From assembly GCA_020073615.1 (NCBI GenBank), contig JAIQEX010000038.1:1-48028 (forward strand): 48,028 nucleotides of DNA, in the 5' to 3' direction. The translations under genes were made by a program, and so were the position numbers. The notes under the pieces were generated by a model that saw only the letters and a list, made by a program, of their open reading frames with translations, was not told the DNA's origin and did not search any database. The DNA comes from Terriglobia bacterium (GTDB lineage: Bacteria; Acidobacteriota; Terriglobia; Bryobacterales; Bryobacteraceae). Positions 34,681-42,175 of this stretch are shown piece by piece; within the stretch, counting starts at the first letter, position 1, and the number at the start of each line of letters is the position of its first letter.

Positions 34681-35577
34681 CTACTTACCCTCCCCTTTGT
34701 TGTCGAACTTGGTTTCGCTCTTGCTGACCCCCGAGATGATCTCCATGACGAAGGGGGTCTCCTTCCTGGCCGGCGGCAATTCCTGCGCCAGCGGCCGGGG
34801 GGCGGCCGGGGCCGTGCGCGGACGCGCCGGAGGCCGTTCCGCGGACGCCTCGGGAAGCCTCTTGGCGCCGCCCGCGAACAGGTAGGCCAGCGCCGTCCCC
34901 GGCGGTTTGGACTCCTCCTTGTCGAGCGGATTGCGCAGCACCAGGCGGATGCTGGTCGAGCTGCTGGCCAGGCTCAGGATCTCGGCTTGGGCCGGGGTGA
35001 CCAGCACGTTCACCACGGCGACGGGAATCGGCTTGCCTTCAGCATCCTTCCGGAAGTCCTGGCCGGCCGAGAGAATCTCGATGTTCTGCAGGAGGGTCTT
35101 GGTGAGCGTCCCCAGACCGGCGTTGCCCGTCGGTCCGCTCCCGGAAATCAGCACGTCGACATGCATGCCGGGCACCACGAATCCGGCCACCCCCACCACA
35201 TCGTTCACCTGGAGGGCCATGGCGCGCATGCCGTTGGGAATCATCATGGCCAGACCGCCGCCGGCCCCCGGAGGGGCCAGACGCGACTCGATGATCGGTT
35301 CCTTGGCATACATGGCCGTCATGACTCCCCGTCCCTTCAACTCCACGGCGCGGTTGGTCGCGCCCACCGGCACGGCACCGCTCCAGTCGGCGAGCTGGAT
35401 GTCCTCTTCCTTCAACACCGAGCCCACCTGCAGATCGCGCGCCGCCAGGGCGATGCGCACCGTGGGCGCCGCCTTGGCGGACTGCTGCCGGCTGATCAGG
35501 AACCGGTAGGTGAGCAGTCCCCCGACCGCGGCCACCACTGTTGCGAAAACCAAAACGCCCAAAAATCTTTTGTTCAT
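34681..35577 (-). CDS. cpaB: Tad pilus assembly protein CpaB/RcpC
   Basis: 298 residues. An N-terminal membrane anchor (RFLGVLVFATVVAAVGGLLTYRF) is followed by a SAF domain (VRIALAARDLQVGSVLKEEDIQLADW). The RcpC/CpaB core follows: IIESRLAPPG, MIPNGMRAMALQVNDVVGVAGFVVPGMHVDVLIS, LLQNIEILSAGQDF and VNVLVTPAQAEILSLASSSTSIRLVLRNPLD. The C-terminal ~70 residues are Pro/Ala/Arg-rich. It is a periplasmic protein thought to act with the secretin, perhaps through peptidoglycan contacts. The stop abuts the cpaC GTG directly. It follows flp after 172 bp that include a strong hairpin. Confidence 0.94.
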   Translation of the reverse strand: MNKRFLGVLVFATVVAAVGGLLTYRFLISRQQSAKAAPTVRIALAARDLQVGSVLKEEDIQLADWSGAVPVGATNRAVELKGRGVMTAMYAKEPIIESRLAPPGAGGGLAMMIPNGMRAMALQVNDVVGVAGFVVPGMHVDVLISGSGPTGNAGLGTLTKTLLQNIEILSAGQDFRKDAEGKPIPVAVVNVLVTPAQAEILSLASSSTSIRLVLRNPLDKEESKPPGTALAYLFAGGAKRLPEASAERPPARPRTAPAAPRPLAQELPPARKETPFVMEIISGVSKSETKFDNKGEGK

Positions 35578-35701
35578 TGCCTGTTTCCGTTCCCGCCTGG
35601 CTGGGAAGACCGCCCGCGATCCTCCCCCCCGGCCGTTAGTTGCTTCGCTCGAGCGCGCTCATGCCGCCCGCATCGTCCACCCTGGCAAGCTCTACGGAAG
35701 C

Positions 35702-35742
35702 GGGAGGGGAATGACCGAAGGAAAGCGCGGCCCGCCCCTCCC
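35702..35742 (-). promoter_or_regulatory. Intercistronic hairpin just downstream of flp
   Basis: On the plus strand GGGAGGGG (35702-35709) and CCCCTCCC (35735-35742) are perfect reverse complements, giving an 8-bp GC stem with a 25-base loop. The stem begins 8 bases after the flp stop in the mRNA. No T-run follows, so it is not a standard intrinsic terminator. It may be a processing or stability hairpin that lets pilin mRNA outlast the downstream cpa/tad message. Confidence 0.45.
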
Positions 35743-35749
35743 CCGGTTT

Positions 35750-35929
35750 CTAGAACCCCGTGTTGGCCGCGACCAACTGGCTGTTGGATTTTGACCAGAT
35801 CCCCTTAATCTGACCGCCCGCGCCCAGAAAAAGGGCCGCGGAAGCCAGCGCCACGAACGCCAGGAGCAGGGTGTATTCGATAAGATCCTGTCCCTGATCG
35901 TCGTTCCAAAAATTACGCAAAAACGTCAT
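35750..35929 (-). CDS. flp: Flp/Fap-type type IVc pilin
   Basis: 59 residues, ATG at 35929, TAG at 35750. A GGAG sits 8 bp before the start, overlapping the upstream stop. A short leader (MTFLRNFWNDDQG) ends in Gly13, the expected prepilin-peptidase site. The mature N-terminus is QDLIEYTLLLAFVALASAAL, with Glu5 and Tyr6 of the Flp motif followed by one hydrophobic helix. The mature protein would be ~46 residues and forms the pilus fibre. It precedes cpaB as in most tad loci. The processing peptidase (TadV/CpaA) is not in the window and must be elsewhere. Confidence 0.95.
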   Translation of the reverse strand: MTFLRNFWNDDQGQDLIEYTLLLAFVALASAALFLGAGGQIKGIWSKSNSQLVAANTGF

Positions 35930-35940
35930 AATGTTCGCTC

Positions 35941-37617
35941 CTATGTTTTTGGTTTCTTCTCTGTGATCGCGCGATCACAAGCCTCGGTTTTCGTGACCTC
36001 GCGATCACGGCCTGCTCCGCCGCCCGCCCGGGCAACGGAAATCGTTTCCCCCGCGGCCTTCTGCAAAGGCCGGAAAATCAGCGCCACGCCATCGTCATAA
36101 ACCACGCGCCAGCGGCTGGATTCCTTCAGCGCGCCGGCCAGCGCGGCGTTGGGGGGCAGCAAGATGGTATTCACGCCGAAACGGGCCAGGGTCTTTTCCC
36201 AGCCGTACTTCACGCTCAGGACGTCCATGAACTTGTTTTCGAAATCGTCGCCGTAAAAATCGCTGCGCCCGTCGACAAACACCTGGTGGCCCGGATACAG
36301 GCGCCAGATGAGGTAATCGCCCCACTCGTCGTCGGTGAAGATGCGCGCCGCCGGATCGCTGCGGAGCGTCCGGAGAGCGGCGGCGGGATAGGATTTCGGG
36401 TCGAATTCGGGGCGGAACGAGGCGGGCGGGTGGGGCGCATACAGCAGAGCCGCGACCAGCGCCACGGCGGCGGCGCTCACCAGGTGCCAGCGGCCGAGGG
36501 CGTCGGTCTCGCCCATATCGGCCGCCAGGGCGTTGAATCGCGCGGCCGCACTGCGCAGCCATGCGGCCACGTCGAGGCGCGGCAGGCGCGCGAACCAGTC
36601 CTCGACGGCCGCCGCCACCGCGGGCGCCGCGGCAATCGCGAAGATCGGAATATTGCGCGCCGCCAGCAACGCACCGTGCGCCCACACCAGCAGCAGCAGA
36701 GCCTCGGGGAAGCGCTTCTGCGACAGGTTCCAGATCGCCGCCGCCACCGCCAGCGCCAGCAGCACCTCGAAGAAAATGGCCGTGGGATGGTGGAAGCTGG
36801 GGGACAGGAATTCCATGATGTGCTGCGAATTGTACGGATCGCCCAGGTACTTCGCCATGTGCACGTGCAGGCGATAGAAGTAGGGATTGACCAGGCTGGC
36901 CGCCAGGCAGGCAAGCGCGCTCAGAAAAAGGGCGCGGGCCCGCTGCCAGGCCGGTCGCCACGTCCGCCCGCCGGAGGAAAACAACACCGCCAGCAGCTCG
37001 CCGGCGCCATACGCCCCGATCGCCAGAATGCCCACGAAAAACCCGCCGTGGAGGTTGGTCCAGAGGATGGTGGCCAGCGGCAGGATCGCCAGGTAGGGAA
37101 TTCCCGCGAGCCGCGGCCGCCCCTCGCGCACCTCTTCCAGCGCGAAATAGAACAGCACCAGGAAAAACAGCGTGAACAGATGCGGCCGGGCCAGCCAGTG
37201 GATGGAGGAGACGGCCGCCGCCATCAGGGTGACGGCAATCGCCAGCAGCGGGTTCGCCTTCCTGCGTACCAGCCGGAACAGCAGCACGTTGGTGAACGAG
37301 ATCAGCAGGATGCTGAACAGCACCACGGCGGCGAGACCGCCCCACGAGTTCAGCCCGGCGAACAGAACGTCCGACAACCATTCCCAGGCGTACCAGTCGC
37401 CGCCCGGCTTGGAAAAGGAAAACACGTCGTGGGTGGGGACCGCGCGGTGGGCCAGGATCCATTCGCCGGTGCGAATGTGCCAGCCGGTATCGCAGTCGCC
37501 CAACAGAGTTTTGGTTCCCCCCATCCGGCTGAAGAGGATCCCCATGGGCGCAAGGAAGGCGAAGTCCGTCAGCGACGGAAGCAGTCTGACCGCGAATTGG
37601 GTTCGCTCGGCTTGCAT
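35941..37617 (-). CDS. Large polytopic membrane protein of unknown function
   Basis: 558 residues from the ATG at 37617, 5 bp after the PilZ gene stop; the longer frame only overlaps that gene. An early loop reads LLGDCDTGWHIRTGEWILAHR, then VPTHDVFSFSKPGGDWYAWEWLSDVLFA, followed by around ten hydrophobic helices (HWLARPHLFTLFFLVLFYFAL, LATILWTNLHGGFF, and so on). A soluble C-terminal domain reads ARIFTDDEWGDYLIWRLYPG, then VFVDGRSDFYGDDF. The Asp/His loop after the first helix and the large helix number are GT-C-like. This 'DTGWHIRTGE' family is common in acidobacteria, but I know no assigned reaction. Its stop overlaps the flp ribosome site, so it is co-transcribed with the pilin. Confidence 0.78.
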   Translation of the reverse strand: MQAERTQFAVRLLPSLTDFAFLAPMGILFSRMGGTKTLLGDCDTGWHIRTGEWILAHRAVPTHDVFSFSKPGGDWYAWEWLSDVLFAGLNSWGGLAAVVLFSILLISFTNVLLFRLVRRKANPLLAIAVTLMAAAVSSIHWLARPHLFTLFFLVLFYFALEEVREGRPRLAGIPYLAILPLATILWTNLHGGFFVGILAIGAYGAGELLAVLFSSGGRTWRPAWQRARALFLSALACLAASLVNPYFYRLHVHMAKYLGDPYNSQHIMEFLSPSFHHPTAIFFEVLLALAVAAAIWNLSQKRFPEALLLLVWAHGALLAARNIPIFAIAAAPAVAAAVEDWFARLPRLDVAAWLRSAAARFNALAADMGETDALGRWHLVSAAAVALVAALLYAPHPPASFRPEFDPKSYPAAALRTLRSDPAARIFTDDEWGDYLIWRLYPGHQVFVDGRSDFYGDDFENKFMDVLSVKYGWEKTLARFGVNTILLPPNAALAGALKESSRWRVVYDDGVALIFRPLQKAAGETISVARAGGGAGRDREVTKTEACDRAITEKKPKT

Positions 37618-37622
37618 GGCGG

Positions 37623-38024
37623 TCACGCCATCCACGAGCTCGTTCCGGGCGGCTCGGCCGCCAGGGTGCGAAGACGATCCTGGAACGAGCGAAAATCCAT
37701 GTAATTCACTTGCAGCGCCACGCGCGGACCGTCCGGTTGCCCGTCCGACACGCGGGTCACCGTTCCCTGGCAGTGGATGCACTTCCGGCCGAATCCGTGG
37801 CTGGCCGGCAATTCGATTTCAATGGTCAGGATCTGACCGATGCCCGGCATCGGCACCAGCGCGTGCGGTCCCCGCCAGGCGACCAGAATCCCGCCGCGGC
37901 TGATGTTCTCCGTGTACATCGCGCTTTGCACCCAGAGGGCGGGCGAAGTGACGTGGCATCGGAGCTCGATGTCGATTCGCGGGCTCTCGCGCCGGTTGAT
38001 GGTTCTCATTTCCTTGGGCGACAT
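37623..38024 (-). CDS. PilZ-domain protein (putative c-di-GMP binding)
   Basis: 133 residues, essentially one PilZ domain. The N-terminal RRESPRIDIELRCHV matches the RxxxR c-di-GMP motif (RRESPR). The second motif, NISRGGILVAW, fits (D/N)xSxxG. The body continues with GQILTIEIELP, CQGTVTRVSDG and VALQVNYMDF strands. It probably links c-di-GMP to whatever the operon builds. It is the first minus-strand gene of the Tad region, 5 bp before the large membrane protein, with no strong Shine-Dalgarno visible. The 463-bp gap upstream is shared with a LuxR-type regulator. Confidence 0.88.
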   Translation of the reverse strand: MSPKEMRTINRRESPRIDIELRCHVTSPALWVQSAMYTENISRGGILVAWRGPHALVPMPGIGQILTIEIELPASHGFGRKCIHCQGTVTRVSDGQPDGPRVALQVNYMDFRSFQDRLRTLAAEPPGTSSWMA

Positions 38025-38203
38025 TGGTGAATTTAGCCCGCAAATACTTCGGTATCAATATCGTAAATGGGCTATATCCCGCTGTTCCCGAAGGTTATCA
38101 CCGGTAACCGGAAGCCCCGCCGCCAGCCCCTTCCCGCGCCTCCGCCGCGCGCCGGCGGACGGCGGCAGTAGACACAGTTAGCTGCGGGAGGGTTATTAAA
38201 CGA

Positions 38204-38221
38204 GAATTAACCGGTTAATTC
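38204..38221. promoter_or_regulatory. 18-bp perfect palindrome between PilZ/tad and LuxR genes
   Basis: GAATTAACCGGTTAATTC is fully self-complementary over 18 bases, AT-rich, and lies 180 bp before the PilZ gene and ~267 bp before the LuxR-type gene. A weaker ACCGGT-centred dyad (GGTTATC...GGTAACC, ~38093-38109) is nearer the PilZ gene, and ATGTGGCCACAT (38331-38342) is nearer the regulator. These are candidate operators for a dimeric regulator. Confidence 0.5.
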
Positions 38222-38379
38222 GGGGGATTTTACGGGCATTCCCCGGGCCCGCACCGCCCAGCTGTAACACACTAGAACTATTGCGGTTACGATGTATGAC
38301 AAGTCTTTCGCGCGGCTCCGGCCAGCCCGTATGTGGCCACATTTACCGTCTATTTTCCTCACATTTTTGCAAATTGTTA

Positions 38380-38408
38380 TTGACAACCGAAGTAAATAGT
38401 CGGAAAAT
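38380..38408 (+). promoter_or_regulatory. Candidate sigma-70 promoter for the LuxR-type regulator
   Basis: TTGACA (38380-38385) is followed after 17 bp by GAAAAT (38403-38408). An alternative -10, TATAAT, is at 38431-38436 with a poor -35 (TTCAGG). Either would give a leader containing a GAGGCC/GGCCTC hairpin (~38437-38472) just before the ribosome site. Confidence 0.45.
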
Positions 38409-38487
38409 TCAGGAGAAACAGATCTTAAAATATAATCCCGGAGGCCCTCCTCCCGATAGGCCTCGGGCTGCCTGAAAGGTGCAGAAC

Positions 38488-39228
38488 ATGACGCGGATTC
38501 TTCTCTATAGCGACGAACCGATCCTGGCGAAAGGGCTCGAATCGGTGCTGCGGCAAGTGGAGGGTTTCGACCTGCTGCCCACCTGCGCCACCGTGGGTTG
38601 CCTCATGGAACAGTTGACCACCGGCGCGCCGGACCTGGTCCTGATGGACCTGACCCCCGAGATTACCTTCGCCGTGCTCAGCGATATGAAGCACCTCATG
38701 ACCAACAGCAGGATCGTGCTCTGGGTGAATTCCATCTCCACGGAGCTGGCGTTCCAGGCCATGGGACTGGGCGTGCGCGGCATCCTGCGCAAGACCCTGC
38801 CCACCGAGTTGCAGGTCAAGTGCCTGCTGAAGGTCCAGGGGGGAGAACTCTGGTTTGAGAAGGCGCTGACCGACAGCTTCCTGTGTGCGCGCCGGGTGGC
38901 GCTCACGCAGCGCGAGGGGCAACTGGTGAGCCTGCTCTCGCAGGGGTTGAAGAACAAGGAGATCGCCACCACGCTGATGATCTCCGAGGGCACCGTAAAG
39001 GTCTACCTTTCGCGGCTGTTCCAGAAAGTCGGCGTGAAGGACCGCTTTGAACTGGCGCTGTTCGGCTTGAAGAACCTCACCACCGGCCAGTTGCCGGTGG
39101 GCGAGAAGGGGCAGCGGGCCTCCATGCCGGGACTGCGCTCGCTGGTGCTGGAGCGGCCGGCCGAGCGCGCCGATGCCCCGGTCCGTTTCCCCATTCCCCT
39201 GCGCCCCGTGGCCTCGCGGCATTACTAG
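38488..39228 (+). CDS. LuxR/NarL-type response regulator
   Basis: 246 residues from the ATG at 38488, chosen because AAAGGTG lies 6-7 bp upstream; a GTG three codons earlier is in frame. The receiver-like domain starts ILLYSDEPILAKGLESVL and has the phospho-acceptor region DLVLMDLTPE and a Lys in ILRKTLP. The HTH is LTQREGQLVSLLSQGLKNKEIATTLMISEGTVKVYLSRLFQKVGV (~138-183). About 60 residues follow the HTH, longer than usual and Pro/Arg-rich. No sensor kinase is adjacent. Divergent placement from the PilZ-flp-cpa-tad genes suggests it may control them. Confidence 0.9.
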   Translation: MTRILLYSDEPILAKGLESVLRQVEGFDLLPTCATVGCLMEQLTTGAPDLVLMDLTPEITFAVLSDMKHLMTNSRIVLWVNSISTELAFQAMGLGVRGILRKTLPTELQVKCLLKVQGGELWFEKALTDSFLCARRVALTQREGQLVSLLSQGLKNKEIATTLMISEGTVKVYLSRLFQKVGVKDRFELALFGLKNLTTGQLPVGEKGQRASMPGLRSLVLERPAERADAPVRFPIPLRPVASRHY

Positions 39229-39343
39229 GAAGGCGGCGGCTAGGGGCTGGAAGCTCGCTTCGCTCGCCGCTCTCTGCGACCTTGACGCCGGCCTCTGGTT
39301 TCTGTGGCTTTTGACGCAATAAGGGAACACCTACCTGCAAAAG

Positions 39344-39375
39344 AAATGCCCGCACGAGAGTGCGGGCATTTTTTT
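39344..39375 (+). terminator. Intrinsic terminator (first repeat copy)
   Basis: AAATGCCCGCAC (39344-39355), loop GAGA, then GTGCGGGCATTT (39360-39371), a perfect 12-bp stem followed by seven T in all (39369-39375). It ends the LuxR-type gene. On the minus strand the stem is followed by TTTCTTTT, so it may work in both directions. Confidence 0.88.
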
Positions 39376-39491
39376 GGGGGCTGGGGGCTGGGGATAGGAA
39401 GCTCCTTTGCTCTCGCCGCTCTCTCCGACCCTGACCCCGGCCTCTGGTTTCTGTGGCTTTTGACGCAATAAGGTTACACCTACGTGCAAAG

Positions 39492-39520
39492 AAATGCCCG
39501 CACGAGAGTGCGGGCATTTT
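39492..39520 (+). terminator. Intrinsic terminator (second repeat copy)
   Basis: The same 12-bp stem and GAGA loop as at 39344 (arms 39492-39503 and 39508-39519), but the T-run is shorter (four T then C). In the minus direction it would end the gene at 39678-41984. Confidence 0.8.
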
Positions 39521-39559
39521 CTTGGGGGGCTGGGAGCTAGGGGCTGGGGACTGGGGATA

Positions 39560-39616
39560 GGAAGCTCGCTTCGCTCGCGCCGTTTGCAAACAACAGTGCG
39601 AGCGAAGCGAGCTTCC
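39560..39616. repeat. 19-bp perfect inverted repeat closing the array
   Basis: Arms 39560-39578 (GGAAGCTCGCTTCGCTCGC) and 39598-39616 are exact reverse complements around a 19-base spacer (GCCGTTTGCAAACAACAGT). The flanks GGGGCTGGGGACTGGGG and CCCCTAGCCCCCAGCCCC extend the dyad imperfectly. The same arm sequence also starts the first repeat copy at ~39249. Confidence 0.8.
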
Positions 39617-39677
39617 TTTCCCTGGCCCCCGGCCCCTAGCCCCCAGCCCCGCGTTTACTCAGCCCCAGCCCCCGCCT

Positions 39678-41984
39678 TTATTCCACCGGCAGCAGCAGCG
39701 TGTTGCTGTCCTGGCCGTTGACGGTCAGATGGAAGGACAGGTTCGTGGCGGAGGGCGTGCCATCGCCCAGGCGGAACTGTACGGCGTCGATTCCCACGCG
39801 GCCGGGGACGGCAAAAGCGCTCTCGGGGACGATTACGGCGTCGCCAGCGAGCACGCGGGCGGCGTCCCGCAACAGGAACGGGGGCGTCTTGGGGATGGCG
39901 AATCCTTCCGTGCGCAGGGGGTCAGTGGGGCCGAACCCGGTTCCATACACGGTCAGCAATTCCCCGCGCCGCGCCGGGGAATCGGGCGTGACCAGGGAGC
40001 CATCCTCGTGCAGCGTCACGGCGTAGGCCTGGCCGTCCCACAGTTGCTGGAACAGCCCGGGGGCGTTGCGGACCACGTTGAAATCGGCGCGCACGTCGGA
40101 CAGCCCGAGCGCGCTGACGAGCAGCGTCTGCGGCCCTTCGGGGATATCCGCCGGCAGTTCGAAATTGATCTGCACCGGGGAGACGAAGTAGAGCGGCAGC
40201 AGCCGGTCGCCGATGCGCACGGTGGCGCCCACCAGAGTTTGCGCGAGCGGGCTGTCCGGGCCGGTGGCCGTATCCGAGGCCAGGCTGGCGCCGTAGAGCG
40301 AGACCACCGAACCGGGCGCGACCGCGGCCTGGGGGGTGACCCCGGCGGCGTTGCTTACGCCCGCGGGGGCGATGTAGGGCACCTTATCGAGCTGGGCCAC
40401 GATGGCGCGCGGCGCCAGCATGGCCAGGGAGCCGTTGGGAGCGGTTCCCGACAGGTCACCGGTCCAACGGTGGAACCGATAGCCGGGCAGCGCCGCGACG
40501 CTCACGTCGACCGTGGTCTGGGAGTCATAGAAGCCGTCGGGCGAGGCGGGCGCCATTTTCCAGGAGGCGCCCTCGGGCGGAGCCGCGGCCGCGGAGAGGC
40601 GGTTCATGAGGTGGTAATTCGGGCTTATGGCGATGGGATCGTCGCCCAGCGTGACGGTCCACTCGGCCGCCGCCGGACCGTTCGACCATCCCAGAAAGTC
40701 CTGCCGCGCGCCATCTCCGGCGGGAATGGAAGCCGGCGCGTTGAGGAGGACCTTGGTCCCGATGGGCCGTATGAGGTCGCAGGGGATCGCACAGGCCGCG
40801 CCGTCCACCGTAACCACGAAACCGGAAACCGCGCTGTTGACGGTGAGCCGGCCCAAGGGGCTGAAGTTGGCAGTCAGGGTGGCGCCGCCATCGAGGGCGG
40901 CATCGGGAACGGTGAAATCCTGCGCGGTGGCGGCGGCTCCGTTGGACCATCCGGTGAATTGCCAGGGCTTTCCCTGCGTGTCGATCTGCTGCGCCGCCAC
41001 ATCCAGATGATGGGTCTGGCCGAGGCCCCAGAGGTAATAGTAAGGAGCCGGCAAATCATGGCCGTCTACTTTCACGTGCAAGCCGAAGGGTGAGGTCGCG
41101 ATGGCGACGGAGGCGCCGGGGACATAGGTGGCGGTGAACTGCTGGCCGTTGACGGGCAACTGGACGGCGTGCGTCGGGGCGCCGCCGTCGCTCCACGAGG
41201 AGAATACCCACGATCCCCGGTGATCCATCTGCGGCGTGACGGCGCCGATAGCGTGTGCCGTGCCGGCCCCCCACTCGACGACCGCGGGAGTCACCATCTG
41301 CAACCGGTCGACATAGACCGCGAGTCCCGGCGGGTCGGTATAAAAGGAGATCGGCTGTGCCGGCAGGAAAATCGCTTCCACCGCCATCGCCCGGTCCACG
41401 TTCACCGTCAACTGGCCGCTGGTAATCAGTTGCCCGGCCGCCGTGAACGGCGTCTGCCAGCCGCCAAATACCGACCCCGCATTGGGCGTCGCCGTCAGCA
41501 CCGCGTTGCCGGCCATAAACACGGTGGTGTCCCGGGTGTAAGGGGTGCCGTTGACCGTCACCGTGCCCGGGGGATTGGCGCAGGTCAACCCCGTGTCGCA
41601 GCGAAAGAAACGGATGGAAAGCGCAAAGCCCGACGAGGAGAACACCGCGCGATATTCGGTAACCGCGGGATCGCCCGTGACGGTCGCGGGATTGCCGGGA
41701 AGAGCTCCGGCGGACGTTTCCCAGCCTTGAAACTCGTAGCGCGTGCCGTCCCCGCTCACCTGGGTGGGCGGCGCGACCTCCAGGGTGTGCTTGCTGCCGG
41801 TGGCCCAGATGGGACTGACGGCGCCGCTGAGGGACTGCCCGTCGACCAGGAATGAGAGTCCGGCGGGCACGGTGGTGATGCGCGTGGCCGTGCCCTGGCT
41901 CTGCGCGCGGCCGGCCGGGGCGAAGGCCGCCAGGAGCGCCGGCAGAATACAAAATGGAATCGATTTGAATAAGGATTTCGTCAT
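39678..41984 (-). CDS. Secreted multi-repeat protein with Solibacter-type C-terminal domain
   Basis: 768 residues from the ATG at 41984 (MTKSLFKS). Signal peptide ends near APAGRAQS. Residues ~25-550 are repeated beta modules alternating 'W-WSDG/GWSNG' ends with TV-N--G-PY strands (FQGWETSAG, FSSWSDGG, FTGWSNG, FLGWSNGP, FHRWTGDLSG). These resemble the InlB/PEGA-like repeats of secreted proteins. The last ~220 residues carry the Solibacter C-terminal domain: GVSNAAGVTPQAAVAPGSVV, SLYGASLAS, LYFVSPVQINFELP, then LLTVYGTGFGPTD. Function unknown; surface adhesion or attachment is plausible. It is divergent from the 1003-aa gene and convergent with the LuxR-type gene. Confidence 0.85.
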   Translation of the reverse strand: MTKSLFKSIPFCILPALLAAFAPAGRAQSQGTATRITTVPAGLSFLVDGQSLSGAVSPIWATGSKHTLEVAPPTQVSGDGTRYEFQGWETSAGALPGNPATVTGDPAVTEYRAVFSSSGFALSIRFFRCDTGLTCANPPGTVTVNGTPYTRDTTVFMAGNAVLTATPNAGSVFGGWQTPFTAAGQLITSGQLTVNVDRAMAVEAIFLPAQPISFYTDPPGLAVYVDRLQMVTPAVVEWGAGTAHAIGAVTPQMDHRGSWVFSSWSDGGAPTHAVQLPVNGQQFTATYVPGASVAIATSPFGLHVKVDGHDLPAPYYYLWGLGQTHHLDVAAQQIDTQGKPWQFTGWSNGAAATAQDFTVPDAALDGGATLTANFSPLGRLTVNSAVSGFVVTVDGAACAIPCDLIRPIGTKVLLNAPASIPAGDGARQDFLGWSNGPAAAEWTVTLGDDPIAISPNYHLMNRLSAAAAPPEGASWKMAPASPDGFYDSQTTVDVSVAALPGYRFHRWTGDLSGTAPNGSLAMLAPRAIVAQLDKVPYIAPAGVSNAAGVTPQAAVAPGSVVSLYGASLASDTATGPDSPLAQTLVGATVRIGDRLLPLYFVSPVQINFELPADIPEGPQTLLVSALGLSDVRADFNVVRNAPGLFQQLWDGQAYAVTLHEDGSLVTPDSPARRGELLTVYGTGFGPTDPLRTEGFAIPKTPPFLLRDAARVLAGDAVIVPESAFAVPGRVGIDAVQFRLGDGTPSATNLSFHLTVNGQDSNTLLLPVE

Positions 41985-42175
41985 GGCCAGACATTCCGGA
42001 CAGCCCTCGGAGCGGCTTGCGCAGGCGGGGGCGGCCCTTTTCTCACGCGTGCAGTATACGGGTAAATTCACGGAAATACACGGCTAACTTTGGTAATGGC
42101 GTATTTATTAGCCATTTCGATTATTGATTGCAGCGCCGCGCGGGCATTTAATCGTAACGTTCGAAGACCCTTCTT

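Larger units (their letters stand above)
39242..39616. repeat. Tandem repeat array between convergent genes
   Basis: Two copies of a ~140-bp unit lie head to tail, at about 39242-39380 and 39384-39530. Each runs from a GGGGCTGG/GGAAGCTC start, through GACCTTGACGCCGG-like and GGCCTCTGGTTTCTGTGGCT sequence, to an identical hairpin. A third partial copy (from ~39531) holds only the GGGGCTGGGG...GGAAGCTCGCTTCGCTCGC start. It is closed by its own inverted copy at 39598-39616 followed by CCCCTAGCCCCCAGCCCC. No coding sequence is present. Confidence 0.8.

Noticed and set aside
32764-35808. About 1000-codon plus-strand frame opposite cpaB-cpaE
   Set aside because: Antisense shadow of well-supported Tad genes; low-complexity Arg/Gln/Gly composition and no motifs.
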